NCBI GenBank assembly: GCA_012522185.1 | Contig: JAAYKY010000007.1 | Coordinates: forward strand, 1 to 64,000 | DNA from: Flavobacteriaceae bacterium | GTDB lineage: Bacteria > Bacteroidota > Bacteroidia > Flavobacteriales > Weeksellaceae | Direction: 5' to 3' | Length of the DNA: 64,000 nucleotides | Shown: positions 35,130 to 44,994 of the stretch, piece by piece | How positions within the stretch are numbered: position 1 is the stretch's first letter | Layout: each line of letters starts with the position of its first letter | Program-made: the position numbers and the translations under genes | Notes under the pieces: model-generated | Databases searched by the model: none | What the model saw: the letters and a program-made list of their open reading frames with translations, nothing else | What the model was told of the DNA's origin: nothing

Positions 35130-35668
35130 ACCGATTTATTTTGGCTAATTCCATATTCGTTCAACAATACTTTCAACTTTTCCTTTGCCAAATTGAGCTG
35201 GGATTTCGAAGTTCCTTCGGAAATCTTCAGTTTTTCGGCAATTTCGCTGTGTTTATATCCCTCGATTACGTAAAGATTAAACACCGTCCGGCAACCGGTT
35301 GGCAGAAAATCCAGTAATTTCAGAATGTCCTGTTCATATAAATTTTCCAAAGCCGTTGCATCTCTTTTGGGTTGGATGTTTGAAGTTTCCAAATACACTG
35401 TAAAATCATTTTTCTTGCGAAGCTCCATCAGGCATTCATTGATAAAAATCCTTTGCATCCAACCTTCAAAATTTCCTTTTCCTTCAAAAGAATTGATGTT
35501 CTCAAAAATCTTCAAAAACCCTTTGACCAATACATCTTCCGCCAATTCTACATTTTTCATATAACGTTTGCAAACTCCAAAGAAGCGTGCGCTGTATTTT
35601 TCATACAACAACTTCTGAGCCTTGCGGTCACGGCGTTTACAGCCTTCTATGAATTCCACTTCTTTCAC
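35126..35668 (-). CDS. RNA polymerase ECF-type sigma factor
   Basis: Sigma-70 region 2-like AEDVLVKGFLKIFENINSFEGKGNFEGWMQRIFIN; region 4-like YKHSEIAEKLKISEGTSKSQLNLAKEKL. Confidence 0.92.
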   Translation of the reverse strand: MKEVEFIEGCKRRDRKAQKLLYEKYSARFFGVCKRYMKNVELAEDVLVKGFLKIFENINSFEGKGNFEGWMQRIFINECLMELRKKNDFTVYLETSNIQPKRDATALENLYEQDILKLLDFLPTGCRTVFNLYVIEGYKHSEIAEKLKISEGTSKSQLNLAKEKLKVLLNEYGISQNKSV

Positions 35669-35906
35669 GGTTTTTCTTCTGATTATAAAGATGCGAATAA
35701 ATTTAAAAAGGTTGGTTTGTGGAAAATTTAAATTAATTGACGATTCTTTATCAAATTATCTGATTTCTTGCATATTTCTTTATAATCATTCTAAATTATA
35801 AAGCAATAATTAATTTGAATTGAGAATGTTCTGAAAAATGTTTAATTAAAGGGTAAATTTGTAATCCTTTATTGAAAGGGAATTTTTAACTAAAAATTAA
35901 ACGATT

Positions 35907-38177
35907 ATGGCATTTGATATTGATATGATTAAGGACGTCTATTCCCGAATGAAAGAGCGGGTTGATACAGCAAGACAAGTTGTGGGGCGGCCTTTGACTT
36001 ATTCAGAAAAAATACTTTATGCACACCTTCATGCTGGAGTTGCAACAGAAGCTTACACACGTGGTGAATCCTATGTAGATTTCGCTCCGGATCGTGTAGC
36101 TATGCAGGATGCGACGGCGCAAATGGCACTTCTGCAGTTCATGCAGGCCGGAAAAGTAAAAACAGCTGTTCCTTCGACGGTTCACTGTGATCACTTGATT
36201 CAGGCAAAAGTAGGTGCGAAAATTGACTTACAAGACGCAATCAATAAATCTTCGGAAGTATTTAACTTCCTTGAATCAGTTTCCAACAAATACGGAATTG
36301 GTTTCTGGAGGCCCGGCGCAGGGATTATTCACCAAGTAGTTTTGGAAAACTATGCGTTTCCGGGTGGAATGATGATCGGTACTGACTCACATACGCCAAA
36401 TGCCGGTGGATTGGGAATGGTAGCGATTGGAGTAGGTGGAGCCGATGCGGTGGACGTGATGGCAGGAATGGCCTGGGAATTAAAAATGCCAAAATTAATC
36501 GGAGTTAAATTAACCGGAAAACTAAACGGATGGTCTTCTCCAAAAGACGTGATTCTGGAAGTAGCCGGATTATTGACCGTAAAAGGAGGAACCGGAGCCA
36601 TTGTAGAATATTTCGGTGAAGGAGCCGAAAGTCTTTCTGCAACAGGAAAAGGAACCATCTGTAATATGGGTGCTGAAATTGGAGCAACGACTTCCATCTT
36701 TGCTTATGACGATGCTTCTGAGCGTTACCTGAGAGCAACGGATCGTAATGATGTGGCTGAACTGGCTAATGCACACCGCGAATATTTACGTTCGGACAAA
36801 GAAGTTTATGAAAACCCTGAAAAATATTACGATGAACTAATTGTCATCGACCTTGATAAATTGGAACCAAGACTGAACGGACCTTTTACACCCGACTTGA
36901 TGACACCGGTTTCCAAAATGAAAGAAGTTGCCGGAAACAATGACTGGCCTTTGACGGTAGAATGGGGATTGATTGGTTCTTGTACCAACTCTTCTTACGA
37001 AGACCTTTCAAGAGCAGCTTCCATTGCCAAACAAGCAGTGGACAAAGGATTGGTGACCAAAGCAAGCTTTGGAATCAATCCGGGTTCAGAACAAGTTCGT
37101 TATACAGCGGAAAGAGATGGGATTTTGCAGCCTTTCAATGATTTGGATGCGGTAATTTTCACCAATGCTTGCGGACCTTGTATTGGTCAATGGGACAGAG
37201 AAGGAGCCGATAAAGAAGAGAAAAATACCATCGTTCACTCGTTTAACCGAAACTTTAAAAAACGTGCTGACGGAAACCCAAATACTTATGCATTCGTAAC
37301 TTCACCTGAAATGGTAGCAGCAATCGCGATTGCAGGTCGTCTGGACTTCAATCCGATTACCGATACCTTGACCAATAAAAACGGTGAAGAAGTAAAATTG
37401 GATCCACCGGTAGGAGAAGAATTACCTTCAAAAGGTTTTGATGCAGAAGATCCGGGTTATCAAGCGCCTGTGGAAGATGGGTCTACGGTGGAAGTAGTCG
37501 TGAAACCAGATTCAGAGCGCCTTCAATTATTGGAAAGTTTTCCGGCTTGGAACGGACAAAACATCATGGGGGCGAAATTATTGATAAAAGCTTACGGTAA
37601 ATGTACCACCGACCATATTTCAATGGCAGGTCCTTGGTTGCGTTTCCGTGGTCATTTGGATAATATTTCAAACAATACCCTGACAGGTGCTGTCAACGAA
37701 TTCAATCAGGAAACCAATAAAGTTAAAAATACTTTGACGGGCGAATACGGTGCGGTGCCAGATGTAGCAAGAGCTTACAAAGCAGCGGGCGTTCCAACCA
37801 TCGTAGTGGGAGACGAAAACTACGGTGAAGGTTCTTCACGTGAGCACGCAGCCATGCAGCCGAGACATTTGGGGGTAGCAGCGGTTTTGGTACGTTCTTT
37901 TGCACGTATTCACGAAACCAACCTGAAAAAACAGGGAATGCTTGCGCTTACATTTGCCAACAAAGAAGATTACGATAAAATTCAGGAAGACGATACCATT
38001 AACTTTATCGATTTAACTGAGTTTGCGCCGAACAAACCTTTGACTTTGGAATTCGTTCATGCGGACGGAACCAAAGATTTGGTCAAAGCCAATCATACTT
38101 ATAATGCAGCTCAGATTGAATGGTTCAAAGCAGGTTCTGCACTGAATCTAATCAAAAAGCAACAAGCTCAGAATTAA
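35907..38177 (+). CDS. Aconitate hydratase
   Basis: [49 protein letters not shown]. Confidence 0.96.
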   Translation: MAFDIDMIKDVYSRMKERVDTARQVVGRPLTYSEKILYAHLHAGVATEAYTRGESYVDFAPDRVAMQDATAQMALLQFMQAGKVKTAVPSTVHCDHLIQAKVGAKIDLQDAINKSSEVFNFLESVSNKYGIGFWRPGAGIIHQVVLENYAFPGGMMIGTDSHTPNAGGLGMVAIGVGGADAVDVMAGMAWELKMPKLIGVKLTGKLNGWSSPKDVILEVAGLLTVKGGTGAIVEYFGEGAESLSATGKGTICNMGAEIGATTSIFAYDDASERYLRATDRNDVAELANAHREYLRSDKEVYENPEKYYDELIVIDLDKLEPRLNGPFTPDLMTPVSKMKEVAGNNDWPLTVEWGLIGSCTNSSYEDLSRAASIAKQAVDKGLVTKASFGINPGSEQVRYTAERDGILQPFNDLDAVIFTNACGPCIGQWDREGADKEEKNTIVHSFNRNFKKRADGNPNTYAFVTSPEMVAAIAIAGRLDFNPITDTLTNKNGEEVKLDPPVGEELPSKGFDAEDPGYQAPVEDGSTVEVVVKPDSERLQLLESFPAWNGQNIMGAKLLIKAYGKCTTDHISMAGPWLRFRGHLDNISNNTLTGAVNEFNQETNKVKNTLTGEYGAVPDVARAYKAAGVPTIVVGDENYGEGSSREHAAMQPRHLGVAAVLVRSFARIHETNLKKQGMLALTFANKEDYDKIQEDDTINFIDLTEFAPNKPLTLEFVHADGTKDLVKANHTYNAAQIEWFKAGSALNLIKKQQAQN

Positions 38178-38200
38178 AAATTCGTAAATCAGAATAATTA

Positions 38201-38232
38201 AATCCCGTTCAGAAATGAGCGGGATTTTTTTA
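38201..38232 (+). terminator. Rho-independent terminator after aconitase
   Basis: AAATCCCG...CGGGATTTTTTT. Confidence 0.85.
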
Positions 38233-38357
38233 AATTACTAGAAAGAAATTATCAATAGAGCGATTGAAGCCATTTGAAAGGTTCTGACTTTGTTAACGAT
38301 TTGTAAACACAAAGATTTAGCACGGATTTTGGCATATACTAACCAAATCTTTAAATT

Positions 38358-39242
38358 ATGAACACAGTTAGATTCTTTTTAGGCGCATTGATGATTATGG
38401 CGGGAACCGTTGTAATGGATGCACAAGTTAGATCAACATCCGGAAACACCGTGAGAAGCGGGTCTGAAAAAGCGACCACAACCAATTCGTCTGTACGTTC
38501 AGGCAATTCGACACAGGTTCGCCAGTCAACCGGAACAAATCAAACGGTACGTTCCAATCAGAATTCATCTGTGCGAAACAATCAGTCGGCAACAGAAAAG
38601 CAGCCGGTGAGAGCGACGCAGAATAATTCAGTTCGAAACACTTCAACTTCAAATAATGTTCGGAATAATTCTTCGGTAAAAAATGAATCGGTTCGTTCCA
38701 ATTCAACTCCGACTCGTGCAAATAATGGCAGCCAATCGGTTAGAAACACTGAGAATAGAACAATCCGAGTGGAAAATCAGCCGCAAGCAAGAACTTATAA
38801 CCGAAATTCAGTGAAATTTGAAAGTGGTGCGGCGCGAAGAGTGATTTATCACAATAATAAGAATGCGAATTTTCACAAAGTGAATTACAATAACCATTAT
38901 TATTACATCGACAACGGATATTATTACCAATGGCACAACAACCACTATATGAGAGTGATGGCTCCGATTGGATTTTACGTTCACACATTGCCGATGGGCT
39001 ATACCAATATCTATATTGGCGGAAACCATTACTACCACTATAACGGAACTTTTTATAACTGGTATAATAATAACTATTACGTAGTTGAACCTCCGATTGG
39101 TGCAATCGTTTATGCTTTACCTGCTGATTATGAGAGGGTTTATATCAACGGCGAGAGGTTCTATGAATACTTCGGAGTATTGTACAAAAGAGTTAGATAT
39201 TACGGCAAGAGAGCTTATCAAGTAGTAGGATACATCAATTGA
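38358..39242 (+). CDS. Secreted protein with degenerate VRS/VRN repeats and Tyr/Asn-rich DUF6515-like C-terminus
   Basis: Repeated SVRNN/TVRSN motifs; YYYIDNGYYYQWHNNHYMRVMAPIG. Confidence 0.7.
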   Translation: MNTVRFFLGALMIMAGTVVMDAQVRSTSGNTVRSGSEKATTTNSSVRSGNSTQVRQSTGTNQTVRSNQNSSVRNNQSATEKQPVRATQNNSVRNTSTSNNVRNNSSVKNESVRSNSTPTRANNGSQSVRNTENRTIRVENQPQARTYNRNSVKFESGAARRVIYHNNKNANFHKVNYNNHYYYIDNGYYYQWHNNHYMRVMAPIGFYVHTLPMGYTNIYIGGNHYYHYNGTFYNWYNNNYYVVEPPIGAIVYALPADYERVYINGERFYEYFGVLYKRVRYYGKRAYQVVGYIN

Positions 39243-39266
39243 TAAATAGATTTTAATTAATCTGGG

Positions 39267-39292
39267 AACCCGGCTTTAGGTCGGGTTTTTTT
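39267..39292 (+). terminator. Rho-independent terminator
   Basis: AACCCGGCTTTAGGTCGGGTTTTTTTC. Confidence 0.8.
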
Positions 39293-39305
39293 CATTTCCA
39301 ATTCT

Positions 39306-40490
39306 TTAGGAATTCGACAAACTACTTGGTTTTTTTCTCAATTCCAATAGGAAATGAGCGCCTGTTCCGAAAATTATCGCACCAAGTATTGCAACCGTAA
39401 AACTTCCAACTATGTATTGCAACAAATGTTGACCTACGAATTCTTTATAAGACTCCAAAGCATCCCAACGAAAAGGAGGAAGGGGTTTATTGCCCAAAAT
39501 AAAACCACCCGTTTTCAGCGAAATATAAATGATAAACGGAATCAACGGCGGCATACTGACATTGGAGAAAGCAAAAGCAATCAATTTGTTCAGTCTCAAT
39601 AAAAAAGCAAGCGAAAGCACCAAAATCGTATGAAATCCCCAAAAAGGAGAAAGCCCGATGAAAACACCCAAAGCAACAGAAAGAGCTTTTTTGGCATTTG
39701 AATCCTCGCTGTGAAGTAAATCTTCTAAAAAGAATCGTTTAAATCCTTTTTTTTTAAAAGAATTGAAATAAGTCTTTGGTTTATAATAGATAAGTGCAAG
39801 GAAAACCAGCCAGGTATTCAACAAACTGATTCTTGAAAAGTCCTTAAACGGCCGAAAGTGCGAAACCCTTTCCGATTCATCATACAAAACCTGAATCGGA
39901 ACATTTTTAACTGGAATCCCTGCCCAAGCTGCCTTCACGATGACTTCGATTTCAAATTCAAATTTTCTCGTGAAAAACTTCATGTCTTTCATTCGTCGGA
40001 TCGGATACAGCCGAAAACCCGATTGAGTGTCTTGGAGTTTAATTCCCGTTTCAAATCGATACCAGAAATTGGAAAAACGATTCCCAAAACTGCTTTTTCC
40101 GGGAATTCCGTCTTGCTCCATATTACGGTCGCCAATGAGCAAAGCTTCACCGTTTCTTTGAATTTCTTCCAGAAATACCGGAATATCTTCTGGGAAATGT
40201 TGACCATCGGAATCGATGGTTATCACATAATCAAATCCAAGTTTCAAAGCCTCTTTAAACCCGGTTCGTAAAGCCATTCCTTTGCCTTGATTTTTAGGTA
40301 GATGAATGGCTTTAATTGGCGAGAATTCTTTTAAAATTTCAGCCGTAGAATCGGTGGAACCATCGTTTATCACGATGATTTCATTTGTAATTGTCAAAGT
40401 TTTATCCAAAACGCGTCGTAGCGTTTTTTCATTGTTGTAGGTCGGAATGAGGACACAAGCATTGAGGTGACTAAGCGCGTTGGAGGACAT
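39306..40490 (-). CDS. Glycosyltransferase family 2 fused to DUF2062 domain
   Basis: CVLIPTYNNEKTLRRVLD...IINDGSTDST (GT2); C-terminal ALSVALGVFIGLSPFWGFHTILVLSLAFLLRLNK (DUF2062). Confidence 0.9.
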   Translation of the reverse strand: MSSNALSHLNACVLIPTYNNEKTLRRVLDKTLTITNEIIVINDGSTDSTAEILKEFSPIKAIHLPKNQGKGMALRTGFKEALKLGFDYVITIDSDGQHFPEDIPVFLEEIQRNGEALLIGDRNMEQDGIPGKSSFGNRFSNFWYRFETGIKLQDTQSGFRLYPIRRMKDMKFFTRKFEFEIEVIVKAAWAGIPVKNVPIQVLYDESERVSHFRPFKDFSRISLLNTWLVFLALIYYKPKTYFNSFKKKGFKRFFLEDLLHSEDSNAKKALSVALGVFIGLSPFWGFHTILVLSLAFLLRLNKLIAFAFSNVSMPPLIPFIIYISLKTGGFILGNKPLPPFRWDALESYKEFVGQHLLQYIVGSFTVAILGAIIFGTGAHFLLELRKKPSSLSNS

Positions 40491-40498
40491 TTTTGGAT

Positions 40499-40963
40499 TT
40501 AACTTTTGGAATAATCGGTCAAATAACCCTTGATCATATTAACCAATCCTTGGTCTTGAATTTCGGGAAGTGCCGACTGTATAAATTTTTTATCCGACTC
40601 AATTTGGGTGTTGTATTTAAACATTTTGGGAAGGTTTTCCTGAATGCTCAAACGAATCAGACGAATTTCCACATTGTCCGGATCCTTTTGCACCGCTTTT
40701 TCAATCAAATCAATTCCGTCTTTTACTTTGTTTTTTCGTTGCAATAAAGGTTCGTAACGCGCAAGCAAAGTTTGTCCGGCTCCTTTGTAAGCAAGCATTA
40801 CCGCTTTATCGGAACTGCTCACCGTTTTTACTTGTTCGTAAAATGAATTGGCCTTTTCTTCGGACTTTGTGGCTTCACGATAAGATTTCCGCAAATCGTT
40901 TGATTGCGCAAAAACTGCCAAGGAAAAATTCAGGGTGATGAAAATAAATAATAATGATTTCAT
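40499..40963 (-). CDS. Secreted/periplasmic protein of unknown function in the pigment cluster
   Basis: Signal peptide; position in a tightly packed operon. Confidence 0.6.
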   Translation of the reverse strand: MKSLLFIFITLNFSLAVFAQSNDLRKSYREATKSEEKANSFYEQVKTVSSSDKAVMLAYKGAGQTLLARYEPLLQRKNKVKDGIDLIEKAVQKDPDNVEIRLIRLSIQENLPKMFKYNTQIESDKKFIQSALPEIQDQGLVNMIKGYLTDYSKS

Positions 40964-40965
40964 AA

Positions 40966-41337
40966 CTAAATTTCTTTAAAATTCCCTCCGAATTTTAGAG
41001 CCGGATTTTCATCCATCAAAACCATGGCTTTGATGGAAATCTCTCCTTCTTCTACTGGTTCAAAAGACAAATCAAACCGCACTTCCTCGTTTTCTTCGGG
41101 ATTGATGATGGCCATAAACTTCACATTTCGTGCCGTTTTCAGCATCAATTCTTTGCCGAAATGCTTCTCACTCAATTCCTTTATGATTTGCATAGTGCAA
41201 ACGCCCGGTGTAACCGGATGATTGGGAAAATGCCCTTGAAATATCGAATGATTTTTATCGATTTTTACCATAACCGAAATTCCATTTTCAGTGGATTTTG
41301 AATCAAGAATGATGTAAAAATCGTTTAGAAGTTTCAT
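40966..41337 (-). CDS. Hotdog-fold 3-hydroxyacyl-ACP dehydratase (ApeI/FabZ-like)
   Basis: Start at MKLLNDFY; IFQGHFPNHPVTPGVCTMQIIKEL. Confidence 0.85.
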   Translation of the reverse strand: MKLLNDFYIILDSKSTENGISVMVKIDKNHSIFQGHFPNHPVTPGVCTMQIIKELSEKHFGKELMLKTARNVKFMAIINPEENEEVRFDLSFEPVEEGEISIKAMVLMDENPALKFGGNFKEI

Positions 41338-41356
41338 AAATATGCGGAAATAATTA

Positions 41357-41953
41357 TTATTTAAGGCGAAATTTATAAACAACGCCAAGCTGAATGACCT
41401 GATTTAGACGAGATTTGCCGTTGTCCCAGTTGAAGAAGTCTATGACATCTTGCAATCCTTGTTTGTACCTTGCCTCGAAGCTTAATCCAAAGGGTAAATC
41501 ATAACCCAAACCACCTACCACTGCGAAATCAAAAGGTTGCGTATAAAGATAACCCAAGTAATTTCCCTCATCATCATAAATTCCTTGATCCGATTCAGAA
41601 TAGCTATCGTCAATTTCGAAATTGAATTCAGGCCCAATTAAAAAATGAAACCCTTCCGCGAAATAGAATTTATTGATTACACCTATCGTAAAATAAGTCA
41701 TTTTTAAATCTTCTCTTGTATTATAAACCTCTGAAGCCCCTTGCATGGAAACACCTATTTCTGGCTGAAGTGCATAAAAATGACTGAATTTAACAGCAAA
41801 AGCTGCCCCACCATATGCGCCTACATAGGATTTTCCATCCATATCGCTCACATTGGCAATGTTGATACCTGCTTTCGGTCCCAGCCAAAGCTCAACTTGT
41901 GCTTGAGAGATTACAGAAAACATCAATAAACTAAGAATAAAGATTTTCCTCAT
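41357..41953 (-). CDS. Outer-membrane beta-barrel (PorT-like) protein
   Basis: Signal peptide; LWLGPKAGINIANVSD...; C-terminal QVIQLGVVYKFRLK. Confidence 0.8.
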   Translation of the reverse strand: MRKIFILSLLMFSVISQAQVELWLGPKAGINIANVSDMDGKSYVGAYGGAAFAVKFSHFYALQPEIGVSMQGASEVYNTREDLKMTYFTIGVINKFYFAEGFHFLIGPEFNFEIDDSYSESDQGIYDDEGNYLGYLYTQPFDFAVVGGLGYDLPFGLSFEARYKQGLQDVIDFFNWDNGKSRLNQVIQLGVVYKFRLK

Positions 41954-41963
41954 GAAATTAATT

Positions 41964-42575
41964 TTATTGGTAATTTAACAAATGTAAGTAAATTTTTATT
42001 GGCATTTTACTATGAGAAATTTCAATTTTTAGAAATGATTTTTCCCAATCATTCAAGTCGATTTTGATGTCCTCCTTTCCATTTGCCAAAATGATTTTAA
42101 GCAATTTGCCTGATGGGTCAAACTGATAGTAAAGATTTTTATTATCAATAAATTTCGAAACTTGAAGAACCCTATTTTCATGATTTGAATATTCAGCTTC
42201 TATCCAATTCTCTTCCGAAAATAGCATCGCAAAATCTTTTTCCAATAAATTCAAAAGTATTTTTCTGTCCAACTCTTCAATGGCGTAATTTAACTTTAAC
42301 TCTCTTTCAATGATTTCAAAATCAAGTATTTTGCCGCCAAATTCATTCAGAAAAGCCAAACGATAATGATTTATTTCTAACTTTTTAACGGCTAAAATTC
42401 CTCCGAAATTATTCCCAAAGGCATCAATTGAAATTTTAAAGGATTTTTCTTCGAAAACTTTTAAATAGTCGGGGGTGAACCTTTCAATTGTTCTCTCTTT
42501 CGGCTCAAAATCTTTTGTGTAAGAAGCGCAAGAAACAAAAACCAGCAAAAAACTACATAAAAGAAAACTTTTCAT
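41964..42575 (-). CDS. Lipoprotein (DUF3261/LolB-like candidate)
   Basis: Lipobox LLVFVSCAS; next to LolA; RLAFLNEFGGKILDFEI. Confidence 0.6.
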   Translation of the reverse strand: MKSFLLCSFLLVFVSCASYTKDFEPKERTIERFTPDYLKVFEEKSFKISIDAFGNNFGGILAVKKLEINHYRLAFLNEFGGKILDFEIIERELKLNYAIEELDRKILLNLLEKDFAMLFSEENWIEAEYSNHENRVLQVSKFIDNKNLYYQFDPSGKLLKIILANGKEDIKIDLNDWEKSFLKIEISHSKMPIKIYLHLLNYQ

Positions 42576-43188
42576 CGGCTACACTTGCGTTTTTTCTTTG
42601 ATTATTGAATTCGATTAATGTATAATCCAGACTCGGTTCCGTGGTTTTGATTTTTTTCAATAAATAGGTTTTTCCGTCAAATGTCAAATCGATTTGTCGG
42701 ATGTATTTTTTGTAAGTCTTATCAGTCGGAATCATTTTCGCTACGAAATCATTCCCCGATTTCGAATAAGTAATTTTGAATTTCGTTTCGTCCAAAACGG
42801 CCGATCCATTCACGGTCCCCAACATAATCTGACTTAAATCTTTCAATAATTTGCTCGAAGAAAGATCGGATTGCTTGGTCTTGCCATTATCGTTCACAAA
42901 CATTTTATTGTTGTTGAAAATCACATAATAACTGAAGGGCGAAACGTATTCCCATCGGATTTTCGATTTGGATTTATAGTATAATTTTCCCGAAGATTTT
43001 ACATCATTTTCCATGAAATCCAAATGTTTTGTCTGGACAAAATCGCTTTGCAAGGAGTGGAGATCGGAAGTAGCTGAATTGATATTGGCTTTCAATTGAG
43101 CGATTTCAGATGAATTTAATTGTGAAAATACCAAACCAAATGGCGTCAACAAGAGAAGGAAACAAAATTTAAAAATAAGGCTCTTCAT
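42553..43188 (-). CDS. LolA-like outer-membrane lipoprotein carrier
   Basis: LQSDFVQTKHLDFMENDVKSSGKLYYKSKSKIRWEYVSPFSYYVIFN. Confidence 0.88.
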   Translation of the reverse strand: MKSLIFKFCFLLLLTPFGLVFSQLNSSEIAQLKANINSATSDLHSLQSDFVQTKHLDFMENDVKSSGKLYYKSKSKIRWEYVSPFSYYVIFNNNKMFVNDNGKTKQSDLSSSKLLKDLSQIMLGTVNGSAVLDETKFKITYSKSGNDFVAKMIPTDKTYKKYIRQIDLTFDGKTYLLKKIKTTEPSLDYTLIEFNNQRKNASVADEKFSFM

Positions 43189-43939
43189 TGATCAATTCAT
43201 TTATGGTAACAAAACTAAGGTTTTTGCGCTCAACTTCAGGCAATAAGTGTTCCAGAATCGGGATAATGTTTTCATGTGAATCGTGCAAAAGAACGATGTC
43301 GCCCGCTTTTAGGTTTTTCCTCAGTTTTGAAAGAATTTTTTTCGGATTTCTTAATATCGTATCATAGGTTCTTTGATTCCATCCGATAGTAAGATGTCCT
43401 GTTTTTTCTAATGCATCTGCCAAATGTGGCGTGGTCACTCCATAAGGCGGACGGAAAAATTTCGGCTTTTTGCCTGTAATTTTCTGAATTTCCAAATCCG
43501 TTTCTTCAATTTCTTTGAGCCATCTGGCTTTTCCTTTGAAATCAATGGTTTTTGAATGGGTGAAACTATGATTTCCAATGCTATGTCCTTCATCCAGAAT
43601 TCTTTCCACCAAATAGGGGTGTTTTTTTAAGTTTTCTCCAATCAAGAAAAAACTTGCTTTTGCCCGATGTTTTTTTAATAATTCCAGAACTTTCGGTGTG
43701 TAAATGGGATGAGGTCCATCGTCAAATGTCAAAGCAATTTTTTGAGAATTTTTATCGCCAGAATGAATGGCCGGAATGAAGAAGTTGAATTGAATTTTGG
43801 AGGAAACAATGACGATAAAAATCAATAAAACTAAAAAGGGAAATAAAATCCAAGTCCAGTTAAACCCCAAATACCAGAAAATTCCAGCTAGAAAAAAACT
43901 GTCGAAGATTAAGATGTAAAAGAGGAATTTTCGTTTCAT
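43169..43939 (-). CDS. Polysaccharide deacetylase family protein
   Basis: KIALTFDDGPHPIYTPKVLELL; SIGNHSFTHS; RPPYG. Confidence 0.93.
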   Translation of the reverse strand: MKRKFLFYILIFDSFFLAGIFWYLGFNWTWILFPFLVLLIFIVIVSSKIQFNFFIPAIHSGDKNSQKIALTFDDGPHPIYTPKVLELLKKHRAKASFFLIGENLKKHPYLVERILDEGHSIGNHSFTHSKTIDFKGKARWLKEIEETDLEIQKITGKKPKFFRPPYGVTTPHLADALEKTGHLTIGWNQRTYDTILRNPKKILSKLRKNLKAGDIVLLHDSHENIIPILEHLLPEVERKNLSFVTINELINEEPYF

Positions 43940-44994
43940 TCTTTGCTCAAGAAAATCAGGGAATGGTTGTTTCCTCTTCGCTGATTGTAAACCAAAATAT
44001 TCTGATAAGCATCTCTTTCCAAATTGTTTAGCTTCAAAATTTCAGGAATTTTTTGATGCTCCAAAACTTTAAATCCTGTTTCAATAGCCAAAGCCGTTAC
44101 CGTATCAAATTCCCCAAAAATATTTTTATAAATCATTTGAGGTTTGTCTTTGAAAATACCTTTGGAAACCGTTTCATAAATTCCATCGTAGCGGGAATCT
44201 CCGTTATAGCCCAAAATCACTGCATCGATTTCTTCAATTTGAATTCGATTTTTTTCAAGGAAATTTTGAATGAATTCTTCTGTGTTTTGCACTTCAAATT
44301 TGGTTTCTACCGCTGAAATTACGCCCAAATAATTTTCAGGTTTCTTTGCGGAAGCCAGAAAAAATCCGGCACCTTCGGCATTGACTTCTCCGATGGATTT
44401 AGAATTGATGTCGATAGGAATTTTAGGATTTTCCAGATTGACATAGCCGGCGGAATTCCAGAATTCCATCGTTTTTTCGCTGATTTCATCCAGTCCACCG
44501 ATTAAAATTTGATGTTCCGGGTTTTCATTCAAATACAAAATCGCATCCAAAACCGCTGACTCAAAGGAGTTTGCATTGTTGGTGTACGTCATATTATATC
44601 CTTTGCAACCCAATGCCAAAGCAACCGTCGCAGCCGCCATATTGTGCGTGGATTGGATAAAGGGTGTCGGGTTGAGCATTGCGCCGTCGTTGTCCCACAT
44701 GGCTTCCACAAACTTTTCGGAATCGCGCAGACAGCCTTGTCCGGTTCCGGTGATGACCGCATCAATTCTGGGACTTTCCGCTTTTTGAATGGCTTTTTGC
44801 GAAGCATAAACCGCCATTCGCATACTTTTTCCCATTCGCCGCAACTGCATCGGCGGAATGAACTCTTTGTAATCCGGGGCGTTGACTTCTATGGCATTTT
44901 CGGAATATTCTGTGATTTCATCAAAAAAATAATCATCCCGAAAACTCGGTTGAATAGAAATCGAACAGCTGCTATGGATGTAGATTTTTTTCAT
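43936..44994 (-). CDS. Beta-ketoacyl synthase-like protein of flexirubin/APE cluster
   Basis: Start at MKKIYIHSS; TGTGQGCLRDSEKF...STHNMAAATVALALGCKGYNMTYTN. Confidence 0.82.
   Translation of the reverse strand: MKKIYIHSSCSISIQPSFRDDYFFDEITEYSENAIEVNAPDYKEFIPPMQLRRMGKSMRMAVYASQKAIQKAESPRIDAVITGTGQGCLRDSEKFVEAMWDNDGAMLNPTPFIQSTHNMAAATVALALGCKGYNMTYTNNANSFESAVLDAILYLNENPEHQILIGGLDEISEKTMEFWNSAGYVNLENPKIPIDINSKSIGEVNAEGAGFFLASAKKPENYLGVISAVETKFEVQNTEEFIQNFLEKNRIQIEEIDAVILGYNGDSRYDGIYETVSKGIFKDKPQMIYKNIFGEFDTVTALAIETGFKVLEHQKIPEILKLNNLERDAYQNILVYNQRRGNNHSLIFLSKE

Noticed and set aside
38440-38790. Repeat-rich coding DNA as a possible CRISPR array
   Set aside because: Units are degenerate, in frame and encode VRS/VRN peptides; no uniform repeats or spacers.
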